From: Salmonirosea aquatica
GTDB lineage: Bacteria; Bacteroidota; Bacteroidia; Cytophagales; Spirosomataceae
Reading direction: 5' to 3'
Length of the DNA stretch: 64,000 nt
NCBI RefSeq assembly: GCF_009296315.1
Contig: NZ_WHLY01000002.1
Span: forward strand, 2,046,001 to 2,110,000
Positions 9,386-19,388 of this stretch are shown one piece after another. Position 1 is the first letter of the stretch. Each line of letters opens with the position of its first letter. The translations under genes and the position numbers were made by a program. The notes beneath the pieces are model-generated. The model searched no databases and had not been told where the DNA came from. It saw only the letters and a list, made by a program, of their open reading frames with translations.

Positions 9386-10264
9386 ATGAGCAGCTATTCA
9401 ATTCGTGACCTGGAGCAACTGTCTGGCATCAAAGCGCACACGTTACGCATCTGGGAACAACGCTACAACATCATCGCTCCCAAGCGCACGGACACCAATA
9501 TCCGCCTGTATGATGATCAGGACTTGAAACTGGTTCTGAACATTTCGCTGCTCAAGGAACACGGTTACAAGATTTCGGAAATATCCCGAATGGCTCCCGA
9601 GGAGATGAACTCTGAGGTTGTGACCATTTCGGACCGCACGCTGAGCTACCCCGACCAAATTCACGCCCTCACCATTGCGATGATTGACCTGGACGAGGAT
9701 CGGTTTGAAAAAATCATCAGTACCAATATTCTTCAATTCGGTTTCGAAAACACGATGATCCACATCATCTATCCCTTTCTCAGCCGTATCGGTACCTTGT
9801 GGGTAACGGGGTCAGTCGGACCCGCGCAGGAGCATTTTATTTCCAATCTCATTCGCCAGAAAATCATCGTAGCCATTGACGGGCAAGTAGTCAAGCAAAC
9901 ACCCGGCTCCAGGAAATTCCTGCTGTTCCTACCCGAAGGAGAACTTCACGAAATGGGGTTGCTATTTGCCAATTATATGATCCGGGCCCGGGGCCACAAG
10001 GTGATTTACCTGGGGCAGAGCCTACCTTTCAATGAAATAGAATTCGCCTACCGCCTGCACCAGCCCGACTATATTTTTACAGCCATCACCTCCGTACCGG
10101 CCGGCAATGATGTACAGCCCTACGTAGACAAACTGGCTACCCGCTTCCCCAGTGTCACGCTCCTGCTGACAGGCTACCAGATTGTGGGGCAGGATATTCA
10201 GACTAAACCGAACATCACCATTATCAATAAGACCGAAGATCTGATGGAGATAGCCAATGTCTAG
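9386..10264 (+). CDS. MerR-family regulator with CarH-type B12 photoreceptor motifs
   Basis: 292 aa. An N-terminal MerR winged helix (residues ~4-70, HTLRIWEQRYN) is followed by a cobalamin-binding helical bundle and a Rossmann B12-binding domain. The light-sensor signature of CarH is present: W139 followed nine residues later by E149-H150 (Wx9EH), and E186-x-H188-x-x-G for the lower axial His. Known CarH proteins bind adenosylcobalamin in the dark as repressing tetramers and release DNA in light. It follows the CruF-like gene by 130 bp, which supports control of carotenoid genes. The 3' end overlaps the convergent dehydrogenase by 4 bp. Plain MerR/B12 regulators without photochemistry remain possible. 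Confidence 0.85.
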   Translation: MSSYSIRDLEQLSGIKAHTLRIWEQRYNIIAPKRTDTNIRLYDDQDLKLVLNISLLKEHGYKISEISRMAPEEMNSEVVTISDRTLSYPDQIHALTIAMIDLDEDRFEKIISTNILQFGFENTMIHIIYPFLSRIGTLWVTGSVGPAQEHFISNLIRQKIIVAIDGQVVKQTPGSRKFLLFLPEGELHEMGLLFANYMIRARGHKVIYLGQSLPFNEIEFAYRLHQPDYIFTAITSVPAGNDVQPYVDKLATRFPSVTLLLTGYQIVGQDIQTKPNITIINKTEDLMEIANV

Positions 10265-11211
10265 TTCACCACGTTGGTAGGCGCACCGTTCTGGAAGGCG
10301 GCAATATTCTCCGCCGTCAGTTGCATTAGCCTTTCTCGGGATTCATACATGGCCCACGCCATATGGGGAGTAATGATGCAGTTTTGGGCCGTAAGCAACG
10401 GATTGCTTGTCTGTGGCGGTTCCGTCGAAAGCACATCCACAGCGGCCCCGGCTAGTTGGCTACTATTGAGCGCATCGGCGAGGTCCTGTTCATTGACCAA
10501 CCCACCCCGCCCCGTGTTTATGAGGTAGGCCGAGGCTTTCATTTTACTGAGGGAGTCTGCATTTATGATACCACTCGTCTCGTCAGTCAGCGGGCAGTGC
10601 AGGCTCACCACGTCGCTTTCCCGAAAAAGCCGATCCAATTCCACCCGTTCAATGCCTGCTTTGGGGCGGGCATCGCTCTTGCGGTACGCCAGCACGTGCA
10701 TGCCGAAGGCGAGGGCGATGCGCGCTACCTGGGTACCTATATCTCCCAAGCCAACCAGTCCCAGGGTTTTACCCGAAATTTCTACCAGGGGAGTTTTCCA
10801 GTAACACCAGTCTGCCGCGTGAGTCCAGTCGCCCGCCCGAACGCTCTGGCTATGCAGCTCGGTGTGGTTGGTCAGGGCCAACAGAAGCGAAAAGGTATGC
10901 TGCGCTACCGAAGGCGTACCGTAACCCCGCACGTTGGCGACGGTGATGCCCTGCGACCGGGCAGCTTTCGTATCGATGATGTTGTAGCCCGTGGCCGTTA
11001 CGCCTACATAACGCAGCCGGGGCAGTTGGGCCAGAACCCGGGCATCCAGTACTACTTTGTTGGTTAAAATGATATCGGCCTCAGCGGCTCGCTCTACGAC
11101 GGCTTCGGGTTTGGTGCGGTCATAGACGGTGAGGTTGCCCAGTTTTTCCAAAGGCGCCCAGCTCAGATCGCCGGGATTGAGGGTATGGCTGTCGAGGTAT
11201 ACGATATTCAT
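10261..11211 (-). CDS. D-2-hydroxyacid dehydrogenase (NAD-dependent)
   Basis: 316 aa. Shows the NAD-binding GLGDIG motif near residue 155 and the catalytic set of the family: Arg in NTGRGG, Glu in STEPP and His in TPHMAWA. This enzyme family reduces 2-keto acids such as hydroxypyruvate or glyoxylate with NAD(P)H in the cytosol; substrate cannot be assigned, though glycerate-dehydrogenase-like enzymes are closest by feel. Convergent with the CarH-like gene, tails overlapping by 4 bp. Divided from the YheT gene upstream on the same strand by 92 bp. Confidence 0.85.
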   Translation of the reverse strand: MNIVYLDSHTLNPGDLSWAPLEKLGNLTVYDRTKPEAVVERAAEADIILTNKVVLDARVLAQLPRLRYVGVTATGYNIIDTKAARSQGITVANVRGYGTPSVAQHTFSLLLALTNHTELHSQSVRAGDWTHAADWCYWKTPLVEISGKTLGLVGLGDIGTQVARIALAFGMHVLAYRKSDARPKAGIERVELDRLFRESDVVSLHCPLTDETSGIINADSLSKMKASAYLINTGRGGLVNEQDLADALNSSQLAGAAVDVLSTEPPQTSNPLLTAQNCIITPHMAWAMYESRERLMQLTAENIAAFQNGAPTNVVN

Positions 11212-11303
11212 GGATCAAGTAGTAAAGGGTAGGGTATTGATGAAATTGGTTAAAAATTAGAGGAGTTAGAAGGTTGTAATCTGCCAAAAGTTTTCAAAAC
11301 TAA

Positions 11304-12272
11304 TCAAATCCGTCGCTTCGTAAATTCCAGCGCCCGCCGCTCCGCCCAGGTGAATTCATCACCTGCTACCATGAATCCCACATGACCGCCCGTGCGGGGT
11401 GTTTCCAGAAAAATGTGCGGATGCCCCTGAGCCAGTTCAGTCGGCGCGCATTCAGGGGTAAGGATGGGGTCATTGAGCGCGTTGACCAGCAACACCGGAA
11501 TCCGGATACCCGGCATATAGTTCCGGGCCGAGGCCTGTTCGTAGAAATCGTCGGCGTCGCGATACTCGCCGAGCGCCGCAGAAAACGCCTCGTCGAAGTC
11601 GCGCCACACCCCGACGGCCGCCAGCCGGGACACGTCCAGCCGGCCGGGATGCTGCTGGGCCTTCAGGCGGACTTTGTTCGATAGTTTTCTCAGAAACCTC
11701 TTTTTGTAAAATGAATTGGAAGCCACATCCAGCTTCTGCGCGCTGCTGCGCAAATCGGTGGGAGCCGAAAATGCCGCCGCATGGCCAATGACATCGGGGG
11801 CCTCTTTCCCGTGTACGCCCAGATACTTCAACGTGATATTCCCGCCCATGCTGTACCCGACCAGAGTTATCTCTTCATAATGCCGGGTACGCAGCGCCTG
11901 CCGGATTACCGCGTCGATATCGCCGATTTCTCCGTGATTATACAGCCGGAACGCGCGGTTCATCTCGCCACTGCACGAGCGGCAGTTCCACGCCAGTGCA
12001 TCCCAACCGTTCTGGGCAAACAACTTGGCCGTACCCCGAACATAGGGGCGGTTGGAATCGCCCTCCAGCCCATGGGTAATGACGACGAGCCGCTTGCTAC
12101 CCCGATCGACCCAATCCAGATCCAGAAAATCACCGTCGGATAGTTCCAGCCGCTCGCGCTCGTAAGTCAGGCCACGCACATTACGCAGAGCACTCGGCAC
12201 AATGGTCTGCAAGTGGCCATTGAACAGGTACCCCGGTGCACCGGGATAGGACGAGCGATGGATCAGGGGCAT
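11304..12272 (-). CDS. YheT-family alpha/beta hydrolase
   Basis: 322 aa. Starts with the family's typical GHLQTI segment near residue 20, then an oxyanion-loop region THGLEGDS, nucleophile elbow GYSMGGN, acid in NALNDPI and His in RTGGHVGF, completing a Ser-Asp-His triad. Members (YheT/ABHD1-3-like) are probably lipid or ester hydrolases; function in bacteria is poorly known. No signal peptide, so cytoplasmic or membrane-associated. Same strand as the dehydrogenase downstream; a loose two-gene unit is possible. Confidence 0.85.
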   Translation of the reverse strand: MPLIHRSSYPGAPGYLFNGHLQTIVPSALRNVRGLTYERERLELSDGDFLDLDWVDRGSKRLVVITHGLEGDSNRPYVRGTAKLFAQNGWDALAWNCRSCSGEMNRAFRLYNHGEIGDIDAVIRQALRTRHYEEITLVGYSMGGNITLKYLGVHGKEAPDVIGHAAAFSAPTDLRSSAQKLDVASNSFYKKRFLRKLSNKVRLKAQQHPGRLDVSRLAAVGVWRDFDEAFSAALGEYRDADDFYEQASARNYMPGIRIPVLLVNALNDPILTPECAPTELAQGHPHIFLETPRTGGHVGFMVAGDEFTWAERRALEFTKRRI

Positions 12273-12649
12273 GTTCAGGAGTTTGGTTTTCCGGCCGGGT
12301 ATCTGGGGTTCTGTTTCGTACTAACCTACAGGTACCTGCTTTTTGTCAAAATTATTCTTTTTTTCCAAGCCGGCCAAGGTAGGGGTACCTCAACCGGACC
12401 GTGGAATGAACCCGGGTGGGGTGGTTTAGAATCCGGTTTCTTGCTCCCGGGCACATAGCATACCGGATTCTGGATAATTTTCCATCATTTTCAGGAGGGG
12501 GTCTACCATTAATCCCTTTCTGTGCGGACGAATGGCAATAATCTGGTACTTTTGTAGTTAATTTTGGAAGACAACCTACTGAGTCAATACCGAATACGAA
12601 CGGCCCGGTCAGGTTGGCACTTTCAAGGCCACTAGCAATCTCAATCACT
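12273..12649. other. Intergenic region between divergent genes (yheT-like and TPR gene)
   Basis: 377 bp without a convincing gene. It holds a perfect 10-nt inverted repeat AGAATCCGGT (12428-12437) / ACCGGATTCT (12462-12471) and a promoter-like TACTTTTG at 12547-12554 facing the TPR gene. No RNA gene recognised. Confidence 0.6.
12547..12554 (+). promoter_or_regulatory. Candidate -7 element for the TPR operon
   Basis: TACTTTTG fits TAnnTTTG exactly, about 95 bp before the TPR start codon. No clear -33 TTG is visible, so confidence is moderate. Confidence 0.4.
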
Positions 12650-14401
12650 ATGTATAGCAAGGGGATGACACGAATCGTGGGAGCCATAGGGCTGGTATGG
12701 GCGCTCGGCCTCCTACCCTGTTCGGCACAAAAACGCAACCGCAACAAAGACAAGGATAAAGGTGAAACCGAACAGGCGACGACGTTCCGGCTCGAGGAGG
12801 AAAGCATGGCCGCCGAAGGCATGAAATACATGATGATGGACGAGCCATCCCGGGCCCTCCCGGTGTTTGAGAAGCTGGTCAAAGCCAGTCCTTCCGACGC
12901 CGCGGGGCATTTTATGCTGGCCTCCGCTTTGCTCAAACTCGACCGGGCCACGGATGCTCTACCCCACGCCACGCTGGCTTTGGGAGCCGACCCTACCAAT
13001 TCTTACTACGCCGCCCAGCTCGGGGAGATTTATGTAAAACAGAAAAACTACAGCGAAGCGGCCAAAATCTACGAAAAACTCGTGAGCCAGAACCCTACCA
13101 ATGTCGAGTATGGGGTAGAACTGGCGGCTATGTACGTCTTCAACGACCAGTTTGACAAAGCCATCGCCACATACGACCAAATGGAGAAATCTATGGGCGT
13201 TACCGAAGAAATCACGCACCAGAAGGAGCAGCTGTACCTGCGGCTGAACAAATTCGATAAGGCCATCGAGGAAGCCAACAAGCTGATTGCTTCCGAACCT
13301 TCCGAACTTGACTACCGTATAGAATTGGCTGAGCTGCTGATTGCCAACGAGCGCATCGACGAGGCCGTGGCACCGCTGGAAGAAGCCTTGCGGCTCAATC
13401 CTGACGAAGCGCAGGCGCACGTATTGCTGGCCGATATCTACAGACGCAAGGGCGACGTAGAAAAAACCAACCGCGAGCTACAGGTCGTTTTCGCCAACCC
13501 TAATCTGGACGCCGAGCCGAAGGTACGGGTACTTTCGGGGTACCTGACCATGCTCAAGACCGATAAAGATCGGGAAGATGCCGCCAACCTGGCCCGGCAG
13601 CTCGTCGAAACTCACCCCAAAGAGTCGCGGGCACTGGTACTTTATGCCGATATGCTGGTACAGCAAGGCCGGAAAGCCGAAGCCCGCGATGTCTATGTCC
13701 GCGCCGCCCACGTCAACAGCTCGGTGTATGAAGTGTGGGGAGCCGTACTCCAGCTTGATGGCGAGCTCAACCAGGCCGACAGCTTGTTGGTTCACTCGGA
13801 ACAGGCCCTCGAGGTGTTTCCCAATCAGGGTATGATCTGGTACTCCAATGGCTCGGCGCAACTCATGAAGCGCAACTACAAACGGGCGGTGTCGTCGCTG
13901 GAAGAAAGTCGCCGCCTAATGGAAAACGCCGAAATGAAACTGCTCATCAATGCCCAGCTGGGCGATGCTTACAATGGACTGGGCGACAATGCCAAGTCCG
14001 ACGCCTCCTATGAACTGGTGCTGAAAGACGACCCTAACAACGATCACGTACTGAATAATTACAGCTATTTCCTGTCGCTGCGTAAGGACAAACTCGACCT
14101 GGCCCTGCAACTTTCGGAACGGCTGGTACAAAAGAACCCCGACAATGCCACCTTCCTGGATACCTACGCCTGGGTGTTGTACATTCGGAAAGATTATAAG
14201 AAGGCTAAAACATTTCTGGAAAAAGCCGTACAAGCCAAAGAAGGGGTCAGTGGTACCATTGTAGAGCACTATGGCGATGTACTCTTCCAATTGGGCGAAC
14301 GCGAGAAAGCCGTGGAGCAATGGAAAAAAGCCAAAACCATGGGCGAAACGAGTGATTTGCTTGAAAAGAAAATTGCCACCGGTACCCTTCATGAGCAGTA
14401 G
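12650..14401 (+). CDS. Exported tetratricopeptide-repeat protein
   Basis: Start chosen at ATG 12650 (583 aa), which opens a signal peptide ending CSAQ; a TTG further upstream keeps frame but adds a non-signal tail. After a Lys/Arg-rich linker the protein is built of repeated ~34-residue TPR helices (for example the AHFMLASALLKL and AAQLGEIYVKQKNYSEAAKIY segments) to the C-terminus. It is probably periplasmic or outer-membrane associated. It overlaps the next gene by 11 bp and leads the TPR / DUF4292 / EnvC-like trio that is conserved in many Bacteroidota, implying a joint envelope role, possibly lipoprotein or wall maintenance. Confidence 0.85.
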   Translation: MYSKGMTRIVGAIGLVWALGLLPCSAQKRNRNKDKDKGETEQATTFRLEEESMAAEGMKYMMMDEPSRALPVFEKLVKASPSDAAGHFMLASALLKLDRATDALPHATLALGADPTNSYYAAQLGEIYVKQKNYSEAAKIYEKLVSQNPTNVEYGVELAAMYVFNDQFDKAIATYDQMEKSMGVTEEITHQKEQLYLRLNKFDKAIEEANKLIASEPSELDYRIELAELLIANERIDEAVAPLEEALRLNPDEAQAHVLLADIYRRKGDVEKTNRELQVVFANPNLDAEPKVRVLSGYLTMLKTDKDREDAANLARQLVETHPKESRALVLYADMLVQQGRKAEARDVYVRAAHVNSSVYEVWGAVLQLDGELNQADSLLVHSEQALEVFPNQGMIWYSNGSAQLMKRNYKRAVSSLEESRRLMENAEMKLLINAQLGDAYNGLGDNAKSDASYELVLKDDPNNDHVLNNYSYFLSLRKDKLDLALQLSERLVQKNPDNATFLDTYAWVLYIRKDYKKAKTFLEKAVQAKEGVSGTIVEHYGDVLFQLGEREKAVEQWKKAKTMGETSDLLEKKIATGTLHEQ

Positions 14402-15227
14402 AGCTATCTGGCTTCTGGTGTGGGGCGTGCTGTGGCTATCGGCTTGCCACAAGTCCCGCCAAGGCCGGTCAAAAACAGACGGGACACTCACGGTTACCGA
14501 TTCCCTGGCGTCAGACGTGCTGGCAGACGGGGTACTTTTTGATGAAAGTAAAGCCAACTTCAAGATTCAGGAAACGGATTTTGAGTACCTGACCGCCAAA
14601 GCCAAATTCTCCTTCAAAAACGACAAGCAGGACATCGACAATGCGACCATCAACTTCCGGGTCAGGAAGGACAGCCTCATCTGGTTTTCGGTAACGACGG
14701 TTGGGTTTGAAGTGGCCCGGGGCCAGATTTCGCCGCAGGAACTGGTCGTCCTGGACAAATTTCACAAAGAGCTTTACACGTATAGCTACGCCGAGCTGAG
14801 CCGACGGTTTCAGTTCGATCTGAGCTTTCCGCTGCTGCAAGCCGTCTTGGTAGGCAACCTACCCTTACCCCGCCAGCCCGGCCAGCGCATGTACCAACTA
14901 CCCGACCAGGAACGGCTGCTGCTCCAGCAGCCGGGAAGGCAGGTGGTCATCGACAACTACCTCGGCGAATCCAGCCAGCGCTTGGAAGGCCTGCGGGTGA
15001 CACAGCAGGTCACCCAAAACGTATTGACGCTGGAGTACGGCGATTTCAAAAAGCTGGATGGGGGGTACCTTTTCCCTTTTACCAGTCTCCTGGTGCTGCA
15101 TGCCCGTCCTGCTGCCAACCAGCCTGCGGTACAAACTAAAATCGGACTGAACCACAGCCGGGTGGAATTGACCCAAAACAATCCCGGATTTCCTTTTTCG
15201 ATTCCATCTGGCTATAAAAAAAGGTAG
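14391..15227 (+). CDS. DUF4292-family lipoprotein
   Basis: 278 aa from ATG 14391, which lies inside the end of the TPR gene (11-bp overlap, translational coupling). The N-terminus has a lipobox (LSAC), so it should be lipidated after Cys 19. The rest is a beta-rich domain of the DUF4292 type (INFRVRKDSLIWFSV, GFEVARG, DFKKLDGGYLFPF), a fold related in outline to LolA/LolB lipoprotein carriers. Function unproven; the conserved neighbourhood with an EnvC-like protein suggests outer-membrane biogenesis. Confidence 0.8.
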   Translation: MSSRAIWLLVWGVLWLSACHKSRQGRSKTDGTLTVTDSLASDVLADGVLFDESKANFKIQETDFEYLTAKAKFSFKNDKQDIDNATINFRVRKDSLIWFSVTTVGFEVARGQISPQELVVLDKFHKELYTYSYAELSRRFQFDLSFPLLQAVLVGNLPLPRQPGQRMYQLPDQERLLLQQPGRQVVIDNYLGESSQRLEGLRVTQQVTQNVLTLEYGDFKKLDGGYLFPFTSLLVLHARPAANQPAVQTKIGLNHSRVELTQNNPGFPFSIPSGYKKR

Positions 15228-15277
15228 GGGATTCGGATTGGCCGGCGTTTCATTAAGACTAAAAAGCGAAGTCTGCG

Positions 15278-15285
15278 TACCTTTG
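15278..15285 (+). promoter_or_regulatory. Candidate -7 element for the EnvC-like gene
   Basis: TACCTTTG fits TAnnTTTG exactly and lies 45 bp before ATG 15330, in the 102-bp gap after the DUF4292 gene. No clear -33 TTG. Confidence 0.45.
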
Positions 15286-15329
15286 CGGAAACAGGTACAG
15301 GAAGCTTTGCCTTCCAATCACTATACAGT

Positions 15330-16676
15330 ATGCGTTTTCAAAGGCTATTTGTTAGAGGAGTTGGGTTCATGTTGTTGCTGATACTGGGCCATGCCGGTGC
15401 CGTACTGGCTCAAAAAACCCGTCAGCAACTCGAACTCGAAAAGCGCCAGAATTCCGAAAAGATCAAAGGAATCCAGCGGATTCTGAACGAAACCGCCTCG
15501 CAGAAGAAAGCAAGCGTGGGACAGTTGCAGGCTCTCAAGCAGCAGGTAACGACTCAGAAAAAACAAATCGACCTGCTTTCGGACGACCTCCGGCTGCTCG
15601 ATGGCGAATTGAAAAGCCTGGAAAAAGCCCGCCGCGAACTGGCCAACGACCTGGCCAAGCTGAAAAAGGAGTACGGGCAGATGATCTACGAAGCCTCCAA
15701 GCGCAATACTTACCTCAGCCAGCTGGTGTTTCTGTTTTCTGCCTCTACTTTCAATCAACTGGTGTTGCGCTACAAGTACCTTCAGCAGTACACCGAGGCC
15801 CGGCAGGGGCAGGTGCGCCAGATGGAGGAAGTGCAGCGGCAGCTTACGGCCAAAACCCAGCGCATCACGGCCAAGCAGCAGCAGCAGAAAACCGTACTTG
15901 CCGCCCAGGTAGGCGAGGCCAAGAAACTGGAAGTGCTGCAAAGCAAACAGGATGAGGTAGTGAAGGCACTGTCGCAGAAAGAGTCGGAACTCCGCGCCGA
16001 ACTGGTCGCCAACCGTCGCGCGGCCGCCACCCTGGAAGCCAATTTGCGACGGCTCATTGAAAAAGAAATGCGCGAACGTGCCGAGCGCGAACGCCGTGAA
16101 CGGCTGGCCCGTGAAAAAGCCGAACGCGAACGCCTGGCCCGTGAGAAAGCCGAGCGCGAAAAGGCCATTGCCGCTGGAGAAACGCCCCCGCCGGTAGAAA
16201 AACCAGCCGAACGCCCCGCCGAAACAGTCAACGCCGGCGGTATGACCGACGAGGAAGTTACGTTGGCTTCGTCGTTCAAAGCTTCGCAGGCCCGGCTTCC
16301 CTGGCCGGCCAAGGGTTTCGTATCGGATCACTTCGGGCGCAAGGAACATCCCGTGTTGCGGGGGGTAATCATCGACAATCTCGGTATCGACATTCAAACC
16401 GGAGCCAATGAGGGGGTACACTCGGTGTATGATGGCACCGTATTGGATGTGACCAACATGCCCGGCCTGAGCAATGTCGTAGCCATTCAGCATGGCGACT
16501 ATATGACCGTATACGCCAAATTGAAGAGTGTTTCGGTAAAAACAGGTCAGAAAGTGAAAGCCCGCGAAACCATAGGTACCGTGGCCACCGATAGCGATGG
16601 AACCTCTTCGCTGCAATTCCAGGTTTGGAAAAACACCACCCGACTCAATCCCGAACTGTGGCTTTTGAGAAGGTAA
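15330..16676 (+). CDS. EnvC-like murein hydrolase activator (degenerate M23)
   Basis: 448 aa. Signal peptide ending VLAQ, then a long coiled coil (~25-270; Lys/Glu/Gln/Ala-rich, with a near-repeat REKAERERLA), a Pro-rich linker, and a C-terminal LytM/M23 fold (~320-448). Zinc ligands are altered: the usual HxxxD reads NLGID and the HxH motif reads LQFQV, while HGDYMTVYAKL is kept. Such loss is typical of EnvC-type activators that switch on amidases during division rather than cutting peptidoglycan themselves. Third member of the TPR/DUF4292/M23 trio, 102 bp after DUF4292, with its own possible promoter. Confidence 0.85.
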   Translation: MRFQRLFVRGVGFMLLLILGHAGAVLAQKTRQQLELEKRQNSEKIKGIQRILNETASQKKASVGQLQALKQQVTTQKKQIDLLSDDLRLLDGELKSLEKARRELANDLAKLKKEYGQMIYEASKRNTYLSQLVFLFSASTFNQLVLRYKYLQQYTEARQGQVRQMEEVQRQLTAKTQRITAKQQQQKTVLAAQVGEAKKLEVLQSKQDEVVKALSQKESELRAELVANRRAAATLEANLRRLIEKEMRERAERERRERLAREKAERERLAREKAEREKAIAAGETPPPVEKPAERPAETVNAGGMTDEEVTLASSFKASQARLPWPAKGFVSDHFGRKEHPVLRGVIIDNLGIDIQTGANEGVHSVYDGTVLDVTNMPGLSNVVAIQHGDYMTVYAKLKSVSVKTGQKVKARETIGTVATDSDGTSSLQFQVWKNTTRLNPELWLLRR

Positions 16677-17387
<711 letters not shown>

Positions 17388-17427
17388 TTTTAATGTAGGG
17401 TACCTTCATCTTTAAATTCAAGGAAAA

Positions 17428-18249
17428 TTGTCAACAAGCAAGCCCATTGATATCAAGCGCGTTACGACGCACATCATTCAGGAAATGAAAACGCGGGGGG
17501 AGAAAATCTCCTGCCTCACCGCTTACGACTACTCCATGGGTGGCATCGTGGACGCCGCCGGGGTGGAACTCATCCTGGTAGGCGACTCGGCTTCCAACGT
17601 CATGGCGGGCCATGAAACCACCCTACCCATCACGCTGGATCAGATGATCTACCACGCCGCCTCGGTGGTGCGGGCGGTGAGCCGGGCTTTGGTAGTGGTA
17701 GACCTACCTTTCGGCTCGTACCAGGGCAATTCGGAGGAAGCGCTGCGCTCGGCCATCCGGATTATGAAAGAATCGGGGGCCCACGCCGTGAAGCTGGAGG
17801 GTGGCCTGGAAGTAAAGGAATCCATCACGCGTATCCTGAGCGCGGGGGTACCTGTGATGGGTCACCTGGGCCTCACGCCGCAGTCGATTTATAAGTTCGG
17901 TACCTACACCGTCCGGGCGCGGGAAGACGAAGAAGCACAGAAACTACTGGACGACGCCCGCATGCTCGACGAGGTAGGATGCTTCGCGGTGGTGCTGGAA
18001 AAAATTCCCTCGACGCTGACCAAGCAGGTATCCGAAAGCATCGCTATTCCTACCATCGGCATTGGCGCAGGCCCCCACGCCGACGGGCAGATTCTGGTGC
18101 TGCACGATATGCTGGGGATCAATAAAGAATTCAAGCCCCGCTTTCTGCGCCGCTACGCCGATCTGGACGGCATCATGCACGACGCCATCGCGCAGTACGT
18201 CAGCGATGTAAAAAGCAAGTCGTTTCCCAATGAGAAGGAATCGTATTGA
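17428..18249 (+). CDS. panB: 3-methyl-2-oxobutanoate hydroxymethyltransferase PanB (TTG start)
   Basis: 273 aa. Transfers a hydroxymethyl group from methylene-THF to 2-oxoisovalerate, the first step of pantothenate synthesis. Motifs: [30 protein letters not shown] (metal and substrate site), [17 protein letters not shown] and GIGAGP. The only start that keeps the normal N-terminus is TTG at 17428, with a purine-rich AAGGA 4-8 bp before it; no upstream ATG is in frame and the next in-frame Met falls inside the first conserved helix. panC is not nearby. Confidence 0.95.
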   Translation: MSTSKPIDIKRVTTHIIQEMKTRGEKISCLTAYDYSMGGIVDAAGVELILVGDSASNVMAGHETTLPITLDQMIYHAASVVRAVSRALVVVDLPFGSYQGNSEEALRSAIRIMKESGAHAVKLEGGLEVKESITRILSAGVPVMGHLGLTPQSIYKFGTYTVRAREDEEAQKLLDDARMLDEVGCFAVVLEKIPSTLTKQVSESIAIPTIGIGAGPHADGQILVLHDMLGINKEFKPRFLRRYADLDGIMHDAIAQYVSDVKSKSFPNEKESY

Positions 18250-18351
18250 AGGGGTATTGGGTTTGCGAGTTCTTCTGGGTGTTTAAGCAACAGAAATTGA
18301 TTCATTGGGGTGGATTACTAAACATAATTCAGATTCCATAATCTTATCTAT

Positions 18352-18768
18352 ATGAAAACTCCATTTCTAATATTGCTCAACCTCTTTTTGATAGGCGCTG
18401 CTTTTGGCCAGAAACAAGCTACAACCAAACTATATTTCTTTTCTGATCCTTCCGCCCAGCTTTTCACGGTATCCAATCCAAATGAGCCTATTCTAATCAA
18501 TCAATGTACTTTAGTCGAGACGAATTTGGATAGTTTAGGGCTGAAAATCTTTAAAAACAGAATAGTTTATATCCATCTCGAGCCTGGCCAGACTTACTAC
18601 TTTCGGCGCATTATTAGTAGTCACGAATCGATGTTGGCTACCGCTACATTGAGTGCTTGTTCAGAAGAAGATTTTTGGTTGAACGGCTATTTTGCGGGTA
18701 TGCGTACTTATCGCCATTATTTTTTAGGCAAGGATTCGGGATTAAAACTTTTGGCCGAAGAAAAATGA
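18352..18768 (+). CDS. Small exported protein, unknown
   Basis: 138 aa, not recognised. Signal peptide (MKTPFLILLNLFLIGAAFG, cut before Q). The mature part carries an EPGQTYYFRR segment resembling beta-sandwich proteins that report on ligands, but this is too weak for assignment. AT-richer than panB before it. First of a run of exported orphan genes up to 21.2 kb, each with its own start and spaced by 50-170 bp. Confidence 0.6.
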   Translation: MKTPFLILLNLFLIGAAFGQKQATTKLYFFSDPSAQLFTVSNPNEPILINQCTLVETNLDSLGLKIFKNRIVYIHLEPGQTYYFRRIISSHESMLATATLSACSEEDFWLNGYFAGMRTYRHYFLGKDSGLKLLAEEK

Positions 18769-18818
18769 GGAAGTAAGTACTTTTTTCATCAGAATAACCT
18801 ACTTGTCCCTTATACAAC

Positions 18819-19220
18819 ATGCTAACCACCCGTTATTTTAGCCTACTACTACTGGTATTATTCACCTCAGGTTGTGATTTGGGTGGGTATCATTCAATGG
18901 GCCAATTTCCTGACCGTCTTACCGCTGAACAGAAAATGCTGGAACATTTACTAAGTGAGTATGATGAACTTGGCAGCGGAGACTATAAACTGATTTATCA
19001 GTTTCCTGAAAAGCAGAAAGAGTTGAAGTACGCGATCTGGTATGACAAGGAATTAGGTCGACTAGGTGTTGAGAATGATATTTACAGCGGGCCTTGCTGC
19101 GTCTGGGTGAATGTCGATCAAGCCGTCCTGAGGGATTTGGTAGCCGAAAAGAAAGGTATTCTGAATGCTGATTCACTAAGTGAGCGTATTCATCCAGATT
19201 TAGGCCCTTGTCGCTATTAA
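18819..19220 (+). CDS. Small lipoprotein, unknown
   Basis: 133 aa, not recognised. Lipobox FTSGC puts the lipidated Cys at residue 19. The mature region is short and hydrophilic, with three further Cys (SGPCCVWV and GPCRY), so a disulfide is possible. Lies 50 bp after the previous exported gene on the same strand and may be cotranscribed with it. Confidence 0.6.
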   Translation: MLTTRYFSLLLLVLFTSGCDLGGYHSMGQFPDRLTAEQKMLEHLLSEYDELGSGDYKLIYQFPEKQKELKYAIWYDKELGRLGVENDIYSGPCCVWVNVDQAVLRDLVAEKKGILNADSLSERIHPDLGPCRY

Positions 19221-19388
19221 TTTTTGTACAATCTTAGAAATCTGAATTATTGACTTTACATCGTAGTACTGGAAGTATTGATTAATATAATTGGAGTTCT
19301 ACCCCCGCACCAGCGGAAAATTCATAAATCAACAAACATGAAACATTTCCAGGTTATCAGATATAGAATCACTTAAACAGTAAAAAAA

